DNA of 41,645 nt from Candidatus Obscuribacterales bacterium (GTDB lineage Bacteria; Cyanobacteriota; Vampirovibrionia; Obscuribacterales; Obscuribacteraceae). The stretch lies in the NCBI GenBank assembly GCA_019747875.1, contig JAIEQI010000153.1, forward strand, positions 1 through 41,645. Direction: 5' to 3'. The notes under the pieces were generated by a model. The model ran no database searches. It saw nothing but the letters and a program-made list of their open reading frames with translations, and had not been told where the DNA came from. The position numbers were made by a program, and so were the translations under genes. Shown here piece after piece: positions 1-8,637 of this stretch (positions within the stretch are counted from its first letter, which is position 1; each line of letters begins with the position of its first letter).

Positions 1-51
1 TCAAGAATTAACGAATTTAGCTATTGACAGTGAAGGGCGCTTCATGGAAGC

Positions 52-104
52 GCGGACGTCTCGTCCGCCCATAAGTACGGGAAGCGGACGTCCCGTCCGC
101 TTTT
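52..104. repeat. Paired GCGGACG palindromes, possible terminator
   Basis: Two copies of a short hairpin, GCGGACG-TCT-CGTCCGC at 52-68 and GCGGACG-TCC-CGTCCGC at 84-100, lie 15 bases apart. Each has a perfect 7-bp stem and a 3-base loop. The second is followed directly by TTTT (101-104), so it could end a transcript entering from the left. The near-identical pair beside the other repeats at 126-250 suggests a mobile palindromic repeat family rather than a dedicated terminator. Confidence 0.6.
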
Positions 105-125
105 AACTGCGACAAATCTAAAAGG

Positions 126-250
126 GAATCGATCTCGAAGATCGAAGCCGGCAAGATGCCGGCGCTCCCGGGATCGAACCGCACTCAAAACGGCAAGTCC
201 TAAGAAGAATCGATCTCGAAGATCGAAGCCGCAAGATGCCAACGCTCCTA
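126..250. repeat. Tandem dispersed-repeat units (GCCGGCAAGATGCCGGC family)
   Basis: Two copies of a roughly 45-base unit begin at 126 and 207. Both contain AATCGATCTCGAAGATCGAA and then a GCCGGCAAGATGCCGGC palindrome, intact in the first copy (147-163) and decayed in the second. The first copy continues into GCTCCCGGGATCGAACCG. The same element recurs on the opposite strand at 33943-33992, about 33.8 kb away. It is intergenic at both sites. It resembles REP-like extragenic palindromes in form; no transposase is visible here. Confidence 0.75.
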
Positions 251-314
251 GATGCCAAGGACAGAAGTTGATGCCAAGCAGAATAAAAGCATAACTAGCA
301 GCCGCTTCTTGGCT

Positions 315-320
315 TATAAT
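315..320 (+). promoter_or_regulatory. Possible -10 box upstream of oppB-like gene
   Basis: A perfect TATAAT lies 30 bases before the preferred ATG at 351. No good -35 hexamer is visible at the usual distance (TAACTA at 292-297), so this is a weak call. If real, the transcript begins near 327, which rules out the upstream ATG at 252 and supports the start at 351. Confidence 0.3.
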
Positions 321-350
321 CTATGCTTTCTATTTGCCAGCGAACCAATC

Positions 351-1271
351 ATGTTTGTTCTTGTATTCAAGAGAGCACTTGCCGCTATTCCCGTTTTGTG
401 GATCGTAGCGACTCTTACATTTATCATGGTTCGCATAGTACCGGGTGGTCCTTTCGATCTCGATAAAGCGTTGCCACCAGAAGTGGTGAAAAATATCCAG
501 GCGAAATATCATCTGGATCGTCCTTTACTGGAGCAGTATGGACTCTACATGGGACGCTTGGTTCAAGGAGATCTCGGAGTTTCCTATAAGTATGCCAACC
601 GAACCGTCAACGACATTCTTCTAGACGCGTTTCCTGTCTCACTACAATTGGGCGCTCTCGGGTTGATTCTGGCAGTACTTGTTGGCGTTCCTCTCGGAAC
701 TTTTGCCGCAGTAAAACGCGGATCGCTGGCCGATGGCGCCTGCATGCTAGTTGCTACGCTCGGGATCTCGGTACCAGGCTTCGTAGTTGGAGCTCTCCTG
801 ATCTTTGTTTTCGGACTCTGGCTTAAGATTCTGCCTGTAGCTTTATGGGAATCCGCCCAACATATGGTACTGCCGGCAGTGACTCTCGCTGCCAGTCCTG
901 CTGCTTATCTAGCTCGACTAACGAGATCCAGCGTTTTGGAAATACTTCAAAAGGATTGGGTTCGCACCGCACGATGCAAGGGGCTGAGCTGGCAACGGAC
1001 TATCATTCAACATGTTCTACGAAATGCGCTTGTACCTGTAGTTACGGTGTTGGGACCGCTAACAGCCATCCTCATAACTGGCTCATTCGTGGTGGAATAC
1101 ATTTATGCAATTCCTGGCATGGGCCGGTTTTTCATAACAGCCGTTAGCAATCGCGACTATGACTTGATCATTGGTACGACGCTTGTCTTTGGCGGTCTGC
1201 TCATCGTCACCAACACAATAGTAGATATCGCATACATGTTTCTCGATCCTCGCATGAAGGTGGAAGGATAA
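351..1271 (+). CDS. ABC transporter permease, OppB/DppB family
   Basis: Inner-membrane permease of a peptide/nickel-type (PepT) ABC importer, expected to pair with the OppC-like protein encoded next. The protein starts MFVLVFKRALAAIPVL, the usual amphipathic start and first membrane segment of OppB proteins, followed by the family's periplasmic region (IVPGGPFD) and further membrane segments. The cytoplasmic EAA loop that docks on the ATPase is seen around ARTARCKGLSWQRTIIQHVL, followed by RNALVPVVT. I chose the ATG at 351 over an in-frame ATG at 252 because the extra 33 residues match nothing in the family and would lie over the repeats and a possible promoter. Substrate cannot be read from the permease. 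No ATPase or binding protein is in the window. Confidence 0.9.
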   Translation: MFVLVFKRALAAIPVLWIVATLTFIMVRIVPGGPFDLDKALPPEVVKNIQAKYHLDRPLLEQYGLYMGRLVQGDLGVSYKYANRTVNDILLDAFPVSLQLGALGLILAVLVGVPLGTFAAVKRGSLADGACMLVATLGISVPGFVVGALLIFVFGLWLKILPVALWESAQHMVLPAVTLAASPAAYLARLTRSSVLEILQKDWVRTARCKGLSWQRTIIQHVLRNALVPVVTVLGPLTAILITGSFVVEYIYAIPGMGRFFITAVSNRDYDLIIGTTLVFGGLLIVTNTIVDIAYMFLDPRMKVEG

Positions 1272-2224
1272 TGCCTGTACCACCAGAAACGACTGCACCG
1301 ATTGATCCGGTACAAGAAGCCGCTGCAGCTCCACCGACAGAACATCACGGCTTGTGGATGCAAGCTTGGAAGCGCTTACAAAAAATGCCCGGCGCCATGA
1401 TTTGTTTCTGGATAATCATGCTCTTGATTCTTTTGTCTGCCTGCTCCTGGCTGAACGTTCCTTTAACTGAGTTTCGCTATGACCAAACAAGCAGCGAGAT
1501 TCTGGCAAACCCCTCAGCCAAGCACATAATGGGAACAGATGAGCTCGGACGCGATATGCTTGCCCGAATCATCTTTGGAGCGCGCTTATCGATCGCAATC
1601 GGATTAGTGACGGCTGGAATAGCCTTCGTCATCGGCACTACTTACGGGTCGATAGCAGGCTTTTATGGCGGCAAAATCGACAGCATCATGATGCGCGGAG
1701 TAGACATCGCCTATGCGCTGCCCGAATTGCTGGTAATGATCCTCGTTGGCGTTTTGCTTGAAAAGGTTGAGATTTTCGGGCAGCCAATTGGCAGGGGCAC
1801 ATTTGGAATTCTAATCGCCTTGGGTCTGGTTAGCTGGATGGGAACGTCTCGCCTCGTGCGAGCACAGCTGCTCCAGCTTCAAAGCGAGGAATTCATCGAC
1901 GCGGCCAAAGCCGCCGGACGCGGAACGGCAGAAATAATTATCAAACACATGTTGCCTAATGCAATGGGGCCGATTATCGTTGCTCTTACGTTCACAGTGC
2001 CGTCCGCGATCCTATCTGAATCCACGCTTAGCTTCATCGGACTCGGCTTGTCGCCACCGGCTTGTAGCTGGGGAACACTGGCTAGTGACGGCTGGCGCTC
2101 GCTGCGCACTCATCCACATCTGATTCTCTTTCCTAGCCTTTTCATTTTCGTCACGGTGCTTTCTTTCAACTTACTCGGCGACGGATTGCGTGACGCGCTG
2201 GATCCAAGAACGCGTCGGCGCTGA
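1271..2224 (+). CDS. ABC transporter permease, OppC/DppC family
   Basis: Second permease of the same peptide/nickel-type importer. Its ATG overlaps the stop of the OppB-like gene by one base (TAATG), so translation is probably coupled. After a roughly 40-residue hydrophilic N-terminus there is a first membrane segment, then the OppC signature HIMGTDELGRDMLARIIFGA, then membrane segments and an EAA loop around FIDAAKAAGRGTAEIIIKHM followed by LPNAMGPI. The C-terminus GDGLRDALDPRTRRR is typical of the family. The length of 317 residues is normal. The operon ends here: no ATPase follows in the 440 bases before the next gene, so partners must be upstream of the window or elsewhere. Confidence 0.92.
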   Translation: MPVPPETTAPIDPVQEAAAAPPTEHHGLWMQAWKRLQKMPGAMICFWIIMLLILLSACSWLNVPLTEFRYDQTSSEILANPSAKHIMGTDELGRDMLARIIFGARLSIAIGLVTAGIAFVIGTTYGSIAGFYGGKIDSIMMRGVDIAYALPELLVMILVGVLLEKVEIFGQPIGRGTFGILIALGLVSWMGTSRLVRAQLLQLQSEEFIDAAKAAGRGTAEIIIKHMLPNAMGPIIVALTFTVPSAILSESTLSFIGLGLSPPACSWGTLASDGWRSLRTHPHLILFPSLFIFVTVLSFNLLGDGLRDALDPRTRRR

Positions 2225-2662
2225 TTCACTTAAAAGTTGCGCGATTTTATCTTTAGTCAAAAATCTGCAAGTAGCTCATTTACACAGGTCTCAATTGCTC
2301 ATGCGGCCAGACTTGTAGCATGAAGCCAGAAATAATATCTTTCGCAGTGATCATGCATTTTCACACTCGATCATGCAGGTAATTACGACAACTAACGACG
2401 GTTCCAGTGGAACAATATTTTGCACAACGGGTCTTTCCTCTAGTCTTACAGCGAAATTCTTATGCAAAATAGCCAACCAGACAAACATTTGAATTCGCGA
2501 GGCAGCCTAACTTGAGAGCGGACATAGTGACAGCTGCCTCCTCCCACCATTAATACTCGGCTTCCCGGCCTTCACAAGAAGTTTCTTAGTGCAAAAGCGA
2601 TGCTTCTGACGGCCTCTCCGTCGCGGTACCACCAATAGTGTCATTAACACACGGAGGATACT
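2225..2662. other. Intergenic stretch with short repeats only
   Basis: No convincing gene in 438 bases. It holds two copies of GATCATGCA (about 2348 and 2370), a short GTTCC-AGT-GGAAC hairpin near 2401-2413, and a GACGG/CCGTC hairpin near 2609-2623 in the leader of the next gene. No strong terminator follows the permease genes. Confidence 0.5.
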
Positions 2663-2881
2663 ATGAGAACGAGAAAAGCGATTCATGTCTATCGAAACGG
2701 CACATTCTGGAAAGTTTCTGAAGAGGGCAAAGAAAGGCAGGGACGATTGTTTCTGACTTCTCGAGAAGCCTTGCGACGAGCAAACAGTTTCGCTAAACGT
2801 TATTCGGTTGAGGTAATTTTTCATCAAGACGGAACGACGCCGACCCGCCCCTTAGTGCCGGATCCGGCACAAGTAAGCTGA
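2663..2881 (+). CDS. Small DUF2188-like protein
   Basis: A 72-residue basic protein with a strong ribosome site (GGAGG at 2653-2657, five bases before the ATG). The pattern HVYRNGTFWKVSEEGKERQG, then a segment with alanines and arginines (SREALRRANSFAKRYSVEV) and a final HQDG, resembles DUF2188: two beta strands, a helix, then a strand ending in a His-x-Asp-Gly turn. DUF2188 proteins have no established function. It stands alone between the permease operon and a gene on the opposite strand. The family match is from memory of the pattern and is moderate. Confidence 0.7.
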   Translation: MRTRKAIHVYRNGTFWKVSEEGKERQGRLFLTSREALRRANSFAKRYSVEVIFHQDGTTPTRPLVPDPAQVS

Positions 2882-2938
2882 CTAATCACCAGATGAATTT
2901 GGCGATGTTGGTCGCCCTAAGATCAGTCACAAATTGAA

Positions 2939-3478
2939 TCATGAGAGATATTTCCGCATTAATACGCAGTCCATTTTTCGGCCGGAGCGCAAGAGATGTT
3001 GCCCACGACTGGCAATCGAGTAGCCGTTCCGCACGTAAAAGCCCTCTGCATTCAGTGATGCATCGGCTTGCAAAAAATCTACGCCCCTCTTAAGCGCCTG
3101 CGACTCCAGCTCCTTTAAGATAGCCTGACCGACTCCTTTGCCAGTCGAAGCTGGTGAAACATAGCAGGCTCGCAGCTCGTTGTTCAACGGCACGATCAAT
3201 CCAAATCCGACGATTTGTTCATTGGACTCAGCGACAATCCACAATTCACCTTCAGGATTTTCGATCATGGTTCGTCTGAGTTTCTCGATGCGAATCGAAT
3301 TTACCTCTGATGACCACTCGTCAAGTATCTCCTGGGTATAACAGCGCAACCCGAATTCATGCACAGCAGCATAGTGGATCTGCAAAATCGCTTCAGCATC
3401 CTCATCTCTGGCAACTCGAATCGTCAACTTTGGCAGCAATTGATATCGACCTCTCCACTTCCTTGTCACTTTGATCAA
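2939..3478 (-). CDS. GNAT-family N-acetyltransferase
   Basis: Predicted cytoplasmic acetyl-CoA-dependent acetyltransferase. The N-terminal strand IRVARDEDAEAILQIHYAAV is a typical GNAT start. The acetyl-CoA pyrophosphate loop is seen as SPASTGKGVGQAIL (related to the R/Q-x-x-G-x-G/A motif), preceded by the strand ELRACYVS. The end, EGFYVRNGYSIASRG, is the usual last GNAT motif. The substrate is not predictable. The longest frame begins with TTG at 3478; in-frame TTG and CTG codons near residues 14-15 would also give a complete domain, so the start is uncertain. The gene is convergent with the small gene at 2663 and divergent from gpsA. Confidence 0.85.
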   Translation of the reverse strand: MIKVTRKWRGRYQLLPKLTIRVARDEDAEAILQIHYAAVHEFGLRCYTQEILDEWSSEVNSIRIEKLRRTMIENPEGELWIVAESNEQIVGFGLIVPLNNELRACYVSPASTGKGVGQAILKELESQALKRGVDFLQADASLNAEGFYVRNGYSIASRGQHLLRSGRKMDCVLMRKYLS

Positions 3479-3576
3479 CTTTTACTTCAAATTGTGCTCA
3501 AAGCGAGGCTAATTTAAGCAAGGGCATAGCACATACGCCGTACAATTTATGTCCATCATCCCTACAGTAGATAGAG

Positions 3577-4641
3577 TTGTCAGCGGTGGGCGTAAAACCT
3601 AGAGATGACCAAGCGCGGATAGCTGTCCTCGGAGCAGGCAGTTGGGGCGGCACGCTAGCCCGCATATTGGCAGCCCAAAACAAAGATGTCAGTCTCTGGG
3701 CCCGCGATGAGGAAAAAGCTCGCGTGCTTGCAGAAACAAGAGTGATAGAAAAGCCGCTGCACATTAGCTTGCCTCCTAATCTTTTGGTCAGCAGTAATCT
3801 TGATAAGTGTTTGGATGGAAGGGACATCATAATTTTTGCTTGCACATCGCAGAGCATGCGATCTGTGGCCAGCCTTGTAAAGTCGCACCTGAAGTCTTTG
3901 AGCCCTGTGGCCGCCGGCAAGGCCTCTGAACTCAGCAGCGAATTACCAGTCCTGGTTAGCGCTGCCAAGGGACTGGAGCTGGACACTTTTCAGCGCATGT
4001 CCGAGGTTCTTCAAGAAGTTTGTCCTGAACTTGCGGCTTGTTCACTGTCCGGGCCCAACCTTGCTGCCGAAATTTTGAAAGGTCTACCGACCGCGTCGGT
4101 AATTGCCTGCAAGGATGCGGAGGTAGCAAAGAAAATTCAACAAGCATTGACGGTGCCGACTCTGCGTTTCTACTCGAATACTGATCTTACTGGAGTCGAG
4201 CTTGGTGGATCTTTTAAGAATGTCATTGCCATCGCCTCTGGTGGCGTTGACGGTTTAGGCTTAGGCACAAACGCCAAGGCTGCGTTAATGACACGCGGTC
4301 TGGCAGAAATGACTAGAATCGCTGTGGCGCTAGGAGCGAAAGCCTCTACGTTAGCCGGGCTAGCGGGACTAGGTGACCTCGTGGCTACCTGCTCGAGTCC
4401 ATTATCCCGTAACTACCGACTAGGCTACATGATTGCTCGGGGAAGCAAAATCAAAGATGCGGAAGCTGAGCTTGGAGCCGTGGCGGAGGGAGTGAACACA
4501 GCGCGCGCGTTGTGCGATCTTGCAAGAAAAATGAATATTGAACTTCCAATTGCCTCACAGGTAGAGGCAGCTCTTAATGGCGACATCAGCCCTCAAAGAG
4601 CAATCATGAACCTGATGAATAGACCCTTAGTAAGTGAATAG
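3577..4641 (+). CDS. gpsA: Glycerol-3-phosphate dehydrogenase [NAD(P)+]
   Basis: Reduces dihydroxyacetone phosphate to sn-glycerol 3-phosphate for phospholipid synthesis, in the cytosol. The N-terminal Rossmann motif is IAVLGAGSWGGTLARILA. Other family signatures are SGPNLAAEI, the substrate-binding stretch GVELGGSFKNVIAIASG with the catalytic-region lysine, and GLGTNAKAALMTRGLAEM. The length of about 350 residues is close to the usual 330-340. The start is TTG at 3577 or GTG at 3586; both lie just before the Rossmann strand and neither has a strong ribosome site. The next gene (GT4) begins within a few bases of the stop, which points to co-transcription and possibly to envelope lipid or glycan supply. 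Confidence 0.95.
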   Translation: MSAVGVKPRDDQARIAVLGAGSWGGTLARILAAQNKDVSLWARDEEKARVLAETRVIEKPLHISLPPNLLVSSNLDKCLDGRDIIIFACTSQSMRSVASLVKSHLKSLSPVAAGKASELSSELPVLVSAAKGLELDTFQRMSEVLQEVCPELAACSLSGPNLAAEILKGLPTASVIACKDAEVAKKIQQALTVPTLRFYSNTDLTGVELGGSFKNVIAIASGGVDGLGLGTNAKAALMTRGLAEMTRIAVALGAKASTLAGLAGLGDLVATCSSPLSRNYRLGYMIARGSKIKDAEAELGAVAEGVNTARALCDLARKMNIELPIASQVEAALNGDISPQRAIMNLMNRPLVSE

Positions 4642-4648
4642 GTGCGAC

Positions 4649-5902
4649 GTGAGCAAAAGAGTATTAATGCTTTCATGGGAATATCCTCCGCGTATTATCG
4701 GAGGACTTGCTCGCGTGGTGGCAGAGCTTTCGAAGAAGATGGTCAAACAAGGATGGGAAGTGCATGTTGTCACCGCTGACCATCCCGGATGTGCCGAGCA
4801 TGAGATCGCCGATGGCGTGCACCTGCATCGGGTGAAAACGCAGACCGATCCGACACCGGATTTTCTGACATGGGTACATCGCCTCAATTACGGATTACTT
4901 CAATACGCAATTGAAATACACCGCAAGACACCATTTGATATCGTGCACGCACATGATTGGATGGTTTGCGACGCCGCATGGGTGATGAAGAAAGGCTTCG
5001 GCATTCCAATGATCGCCACCATGCATGCCACCGAAGCAGGCAGAATGAAAGGCGTTCATTCAGATCTTCAAAGATATATAAACCAAATCGAATGGCGCTT
5101 AAGCTTCGAAGCATGGAAAGTCATCGTTAACAGCCAGCATATGCGAAATGAGATGATGGGTCATTTCGGCACTCCTGCAGACAAACTTGAGGTGATACCG
5201 AACGGTATTGATCCTGAAGCTTTCGACTTTGAGTTTGATCCGCATCCGCTACGCAATCAATATGCATCGGAGTGGGAGCAAATCGTTCTCTTTGTAGGAC
5301 GCATGGTGCTTGAAAAAGGCGTGCAAGTAATGTTGAATGCCATACCATCGATAACAGCAGAATGCCCAGGAGCCAAATTCCTATGCGTGGGAACGGGTTA
5401 TTACCTGGATGATTTGAAGCGCCAGGCAGATCATCTCAACATAAACCATAACGTCAAGTTTCTCGGATATGTCAGTGACCATGATCTATTGCGTCTCTAT
5501 AAGATCGCGGATTGCGTTTGCATTCCAAGTTTGTACGAACCTTTCGGAATCGTTGCGCTTGAAGGCATGGCTGCAAAAGTCCCTGTCGTCACATCAGACA
5601 CAGGTGGGCTGCCCGATTTCGTCGAGCATATGGCAAACGGAATCACGACCTACACAGACAATACACAAAGCTTGAGTTGGGGCATCTTGCAGGTTCTTCG
5701 CAACCCCGAGCTTGCACATCAATTGCGTGACGAAGCCTACAAACGTGTCTCAACTATATATAACTGGAACGTTATCGCAAAACGAACGCTGGAAGTCTAT
5801 GAACAGGTTCTCGCGGACGCTGGCAACATCGGTCCGGACGGAGTAGCTTCCACACCCAAGCAATCCTTAACACAAGCAGGCTCCACTCGCGGTGCCTCTT
5901 AA
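4649..5902 (+). CDS. Glycosyltransferase family 4, glycogen-synthase-like
   Basis: Predicted cytosolic GT-B fold retaining glycosyltransferase. It starts SKRVLMLSWEYPPRIIGGLA, the glycine-rich donor/acceptor loop seen in GT4 and starch/glycogen-synthase relatives. The C-terminal half has PNGIDPEAFDF, LFVGRMVLEKGVQVML and the E-x7-E signature in SLYEPFGIVALEG, followed by PVVTSDTGGLPDFV, which fits a nucleotide-sugar donor site. The GTG at 4649 follows AGGTG at 4640; another GTG at 4634 overlaps the gpsA stop and is possible. It precedes the sugar-nucleotide fusion by 24 bases, so the two likely serve one glycan pathway. Acceptor and sugar are unknown; a UDP-, ADP- or GDP-sugar donor is possible. 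Confidence 0.9.
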   Translation: MSKRVLMLSWEYPPRIIGGLARVVAELSKKMVKQGWEVHVVTADHPGCAEHEIADGVHLHRVKTQTDPTPDFLTWVHRLNYGLLQYAIEIHRKTPFDIVHAHDWMVCDAAWVMKKGFGIPMIATMHATEAGRMKGVHSDLQRYINQIEWRLSFEAWKVIVNSQHMRNEMMGHFGTPADKLEVIPNGIDPEAFDFEFDPHPLRNQYASEWEQIVLFVGRMVLEKGVQVMLNAIPSITAECPGAKFLCVGTGYYLDDLKRQADHLNINHNVKFLGYVSDHDLLRLYKIADCVCIPSLYEPFGIVALEGMAAKVPVVTSDTGGLPDFVEHMANGITTYTDNTQSLSWGILQVLRNPELAHQLRDEAYKRVSTIYNWNVIAKRTLEVYEQVLADAGNIGPDGVASTPKQSLTQAGSTRGAS

Positions 5903-5926
5903 CTTATTAACGGCGGAGGAAAAATA

Positions 5927-8494
5927 ATGAAGGCAGTAATCATGGCTGGGGGTTCAGGAACACGGCTGCGTCCGCTCACCTGCCACTTGCCCAAGCCGAT
6001 GGTACCAGTCATCAATAAGCCTATGTCAGAACACATCGTCGACCTTCTTAAAAAGCATGATTTCAACGATGTGATTTTTGCCTTGCACTATTTGCCGCAG
6101 GCTATCAGTGAATACTTCGGCGATGGATCAGATTGGGACATGAAGATCCGCTATTCGATCGAGGAAGGCAAACCGCTTGGAACGGCAGGTTGCGTTAAAG
6201 CGATTCAAGATCATTTAGACGACACATTCATAGTCATCTCCGGAGACGGTCTTACCGACATCGATCTAACTAAGGCTTTGGAGTACCATCGGGAAAAGAA
6301 ATCGAAGGCTACACTTGTTCTTAAACGAGTAGAGAATCCCCTCGAGTACGGCGTCGTTATCACCGATAACACAGGACGCATTCAACGCTTCGTAGAGAAG
6401 CCGGGCGCGAGCGAAATTTTCTCCGATACAGTTAATACGGGTATCTACATACTAGAGCCCGAGGTTCTCCTCTATGTTGTGATGGGAAGAGAACAAGACT
6501 TCTCCAATGACCTTTTCCCGCTGCTCTTACTGCGTAACGAACCGATGTACGGATACGTCGCTGACGGCTATTGGTGCGATGTCGGAAACCTTGCGGTTTA
6601 CAGACAGGCTCACCAGGATATTCTCAATGGCATGGTCAACATCCAGATGGATCTGCCCCAGATCGCCCCTGGAGTTTGGGTCGGCGAAGGAACGGAAATC
6701 GACTCTTCTGTGAAGTTGAACCCACCCGTGCTGATTGGACGCAATTGCCGCATCGCCAAAGATGTAGTTATCGAACCCCATACGGTGATCGGCGATAACG
6801 TCATCATTCAAGAACAAGCCAATCTCAAACATCCCGTAATCTGGTCCAACAGCTACATAGGCAGCCAAGCTGCCATTCGCGCCTGCATCGTGTGTAACAA
6901 TTCGAGCATCCACCGTGGAGCCGAATTGCTTGAAGGTGCGGTAATTGGTTCCAAATCAGTAATCGGAGAAGAGGCACACATCGATCCGGATGTAAGAATC
7001 TGGCCCGATAAAGCTATTGATTCAGGCGCAAGAGTTCCGACCTCTGTTATCTGGGGAACACGCGCGCCGCGAAGCCTCTTCGGCGCCAATGGCGTTGTTG
7101 GTATTGCCAATGTGGAAATCACCCCCGAGTTTGCCGTAAACCTTGCCGCCGCATACGGTGCCACTATCAAAAACGGGCCGGTGCTGGTTAGCCGCGATTA
7201 CTGGCCGGTGAGCCGCATGATTAGCCGTGCAATCGTTTCCGGACTGATGAGTGTCGGGGTCGATGTTCAAAACCTTGAGTCCATGCCTTTGCCTATCGCT
7301 CGTCACTATGTCAAAACTCAGCGAGCCGCCGGACTTGTGCACACACGCATATCGCAGAGAGACGCAGGCAAAGTAAAAGTAGAATTCTTTGATAGCACTG
7401 GTATAGCCATCACAAAAGCGATGGAACGAAAAATAGAATCTACGTTCTTCAAAGAGGACTTCCCTCGTTGCTTGCCGCAGGATGTAGGTGAGATTAACTA
7501 TCCAAGCCGTGTTCGCGAGTATTACATGGGTGAATATTTAGGACACGTAAAAGGCCAGGTCTTCGAACAAGACAAAGTCGCGTTCTGCGTAGTGCCAGGC
7601 TCCAACTACACCCGGCTAACTAAAGAAGGAGCGCTGATAACGCGTCCGCCGACGGTGGTCATCGACTATGCCATGGCTGAAACAGGCGTAATCTTGCCTG
7701 ATTTGCTAGGGCAGCTGGGCATCGAAACCGTAGTACTTAATGCTTCGATTAGAGGCAATCCGCCCAAACAAGAAGAGCGCATGGCAATGCGAAAACAACT
7801 TGCCGATGTTGTCCGTGCTCTCAATGCTGACATGGGCGCGCAAATCGGGCGCAATGGCGAACAGATGACACTGGTCGATGAGACAGGACAAGTTATCAGA
7901 GGCGAGTTGTTGCTTGCCACCGTGGCCGATATTATCCTCCGCGATAAGCACAGCAGCACGATCGTAGTGCCGGTCAATGCCAGCTCAGCAATTGAGCGGA
8001 TCGCATCTCGCTATAAGTGCAAAGTGATTCGCTGCAAGGCATCAGAAACGGAGATTGGTTCGACCACGTCGAAAACGCCGGGTGTCAGCATCGGAGGAAG
8101 CGCAAACGGATGCTTCATCTTCCCCGACTTCCAAAACGGCTACGATGCTATGTACACGGTTGGTCAAATTCTGGAGCATTTGACTTATCAGGGTAGAAGC
8201 CTTCACCAGGCTGTTTCGGAATTGCCGCCGCTTGTTTATCAGGTCGATTCCGTTCACTGTCCATGGGAAAGAAAAGGTCGCGTAATGCGGCTCCTGGTCG
8301 AAAAGAATCAGAACAAACCAATGGAATTATTGGACGGCGTCAAGATTCAAACACGACCAGACCACTGGATTCTCGTATTACCGGACGCTGTAGAACCTTT
8401 AGTGCACGTCTATGCCGACGGCACAGACCTGCAGCAAACTTCACGAGATCTAAGTGAATTTTCAGAGATGGTTCGCTACTTCCAGCACGCATAA
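5927..8494 (+). CDS. Nucleotidyltransferase–hexapeptide–phosphomannomutase-like fusion
   Basis: Three-domain protein of 855 residues with a strong ribosome site (GGAGG, about 5914). Residues 1-235 are a sugar-phosphate nucleotidyltransferase: MKAVIMAGGSGTRLRPLT is the nucleotide loop and LPKPMVPV the paired motif. Residues 250-365 form left-handed beta-helix hexapeptide repeats (IAPGVWVGEGTEID and so on). Residues 385-855 have the phosphohexomutase fold. This is the mannose-1-phosphate guanylyltransferase-like fusion known from cyanobacteria. The mutase active centre is not conserved: the phosphoserine loop position reads RISQRD (474-479) rather than TASHNP, and the metal loop region reads DMGAQIGRNGEQ (635-646) instead of DGDGDR. 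The last domain may therefore be regulatory. Donor nucleotide (GTP or UTP) is not certain. Confidence 0.93.
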   Translation: MKAVIMAGGSGTRLRPLTCHLPKPMVPVINKPMSEHIVDLLKKHDFNDVIFALHYLPQAISEYFGDGSDWDMKIRYSIEEGKPLGTAGCVKAIQDHLDDTFIVISGDGLTDIDLTKALEYHREKKSKATLVLKRVENPLEYGVVITDNTGRIQRFVEKPGASEIFSDTVNTGIYILEPEVLLYVVMGREQDFSNDLFPLLLLRNEPMYGYVADGYWCDVGNLAVYRQAHQDILNGMVNIQMDLPQIAPGVWVGEGTEIDSSVKLNPPVLIGRNCRIAKDVVIEPHTVIGDNVIIQEQANLKHPVIWSNSYIGSQAAIRACIVCNNSSIHRGAELLEGAVIGSKSVIGEEAHIDPDVRIWPDKAIDSGARVPTSVIWGTRAPRSLFGANGVVGIANVEITPEFAVNLAAAYGATIKNGPVLVSRDYWPVSRMISRAIVSGLMSVGVDVQNLESMPLPIARHYVKTQRAAGLVHTRISQRDAGKVKVEFFDSTGIAITKAMERKIESTFFKEDFPRCLPQDVGEINYPSRVREYYMGEYLGHVKGQVFEQDKVAFCVVPGSNYTRLTKEGALITRPPTVVIDYAMAETGVILPDLLGQLGIETVVLNASIRGNPPKQEERMAMRKQLADVVRALNADMGAQIGRNGEQMTLVDETGQVIRGELLLATVADIILRDKHSSTIVVPVNASSAIERIASRYKCKVIRCKASETEIGSTTSKTPGVSIGGSANGCFIFPDFQNGYDAMYTVGQILEHLTYQGRSLHQAVSELPPLVYQVDSVHCPWERKGRVMRLLVEKNQNKPMELLDGVKIQTRPDHWILVLPDAVEPLVHVYADGTDLQQTSRDLSEFSEMVRYFQHA

Positions 8495-8637
8495 AGTCTT
8501 GTGCCCCAAGCACTTCAAGACGTCAGACTCCAATTCATGTCGGAGCTAAGGCTCTAAATATTTGAATTTGGGCTGGTTTAATTGCCAATTTGGTGGTAAG
8601 ACAGAATCAGAGGCGTCAGGGGGCTCAGACTAGAGCT

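Noticed and set aside
42..242. Open frame of 66 residues on the minus strand over the left-end repeats
   Set aside because: Its peptide repeats (GFDLRDRF twice) arise from the duplicated palindromic element; no ribosome site or family.
2507..2827. 106-residue minus-strand frame
   Set aside because: Lies opposite the small gene at 2663, which has a strong ribosome site and a family-like pattern.
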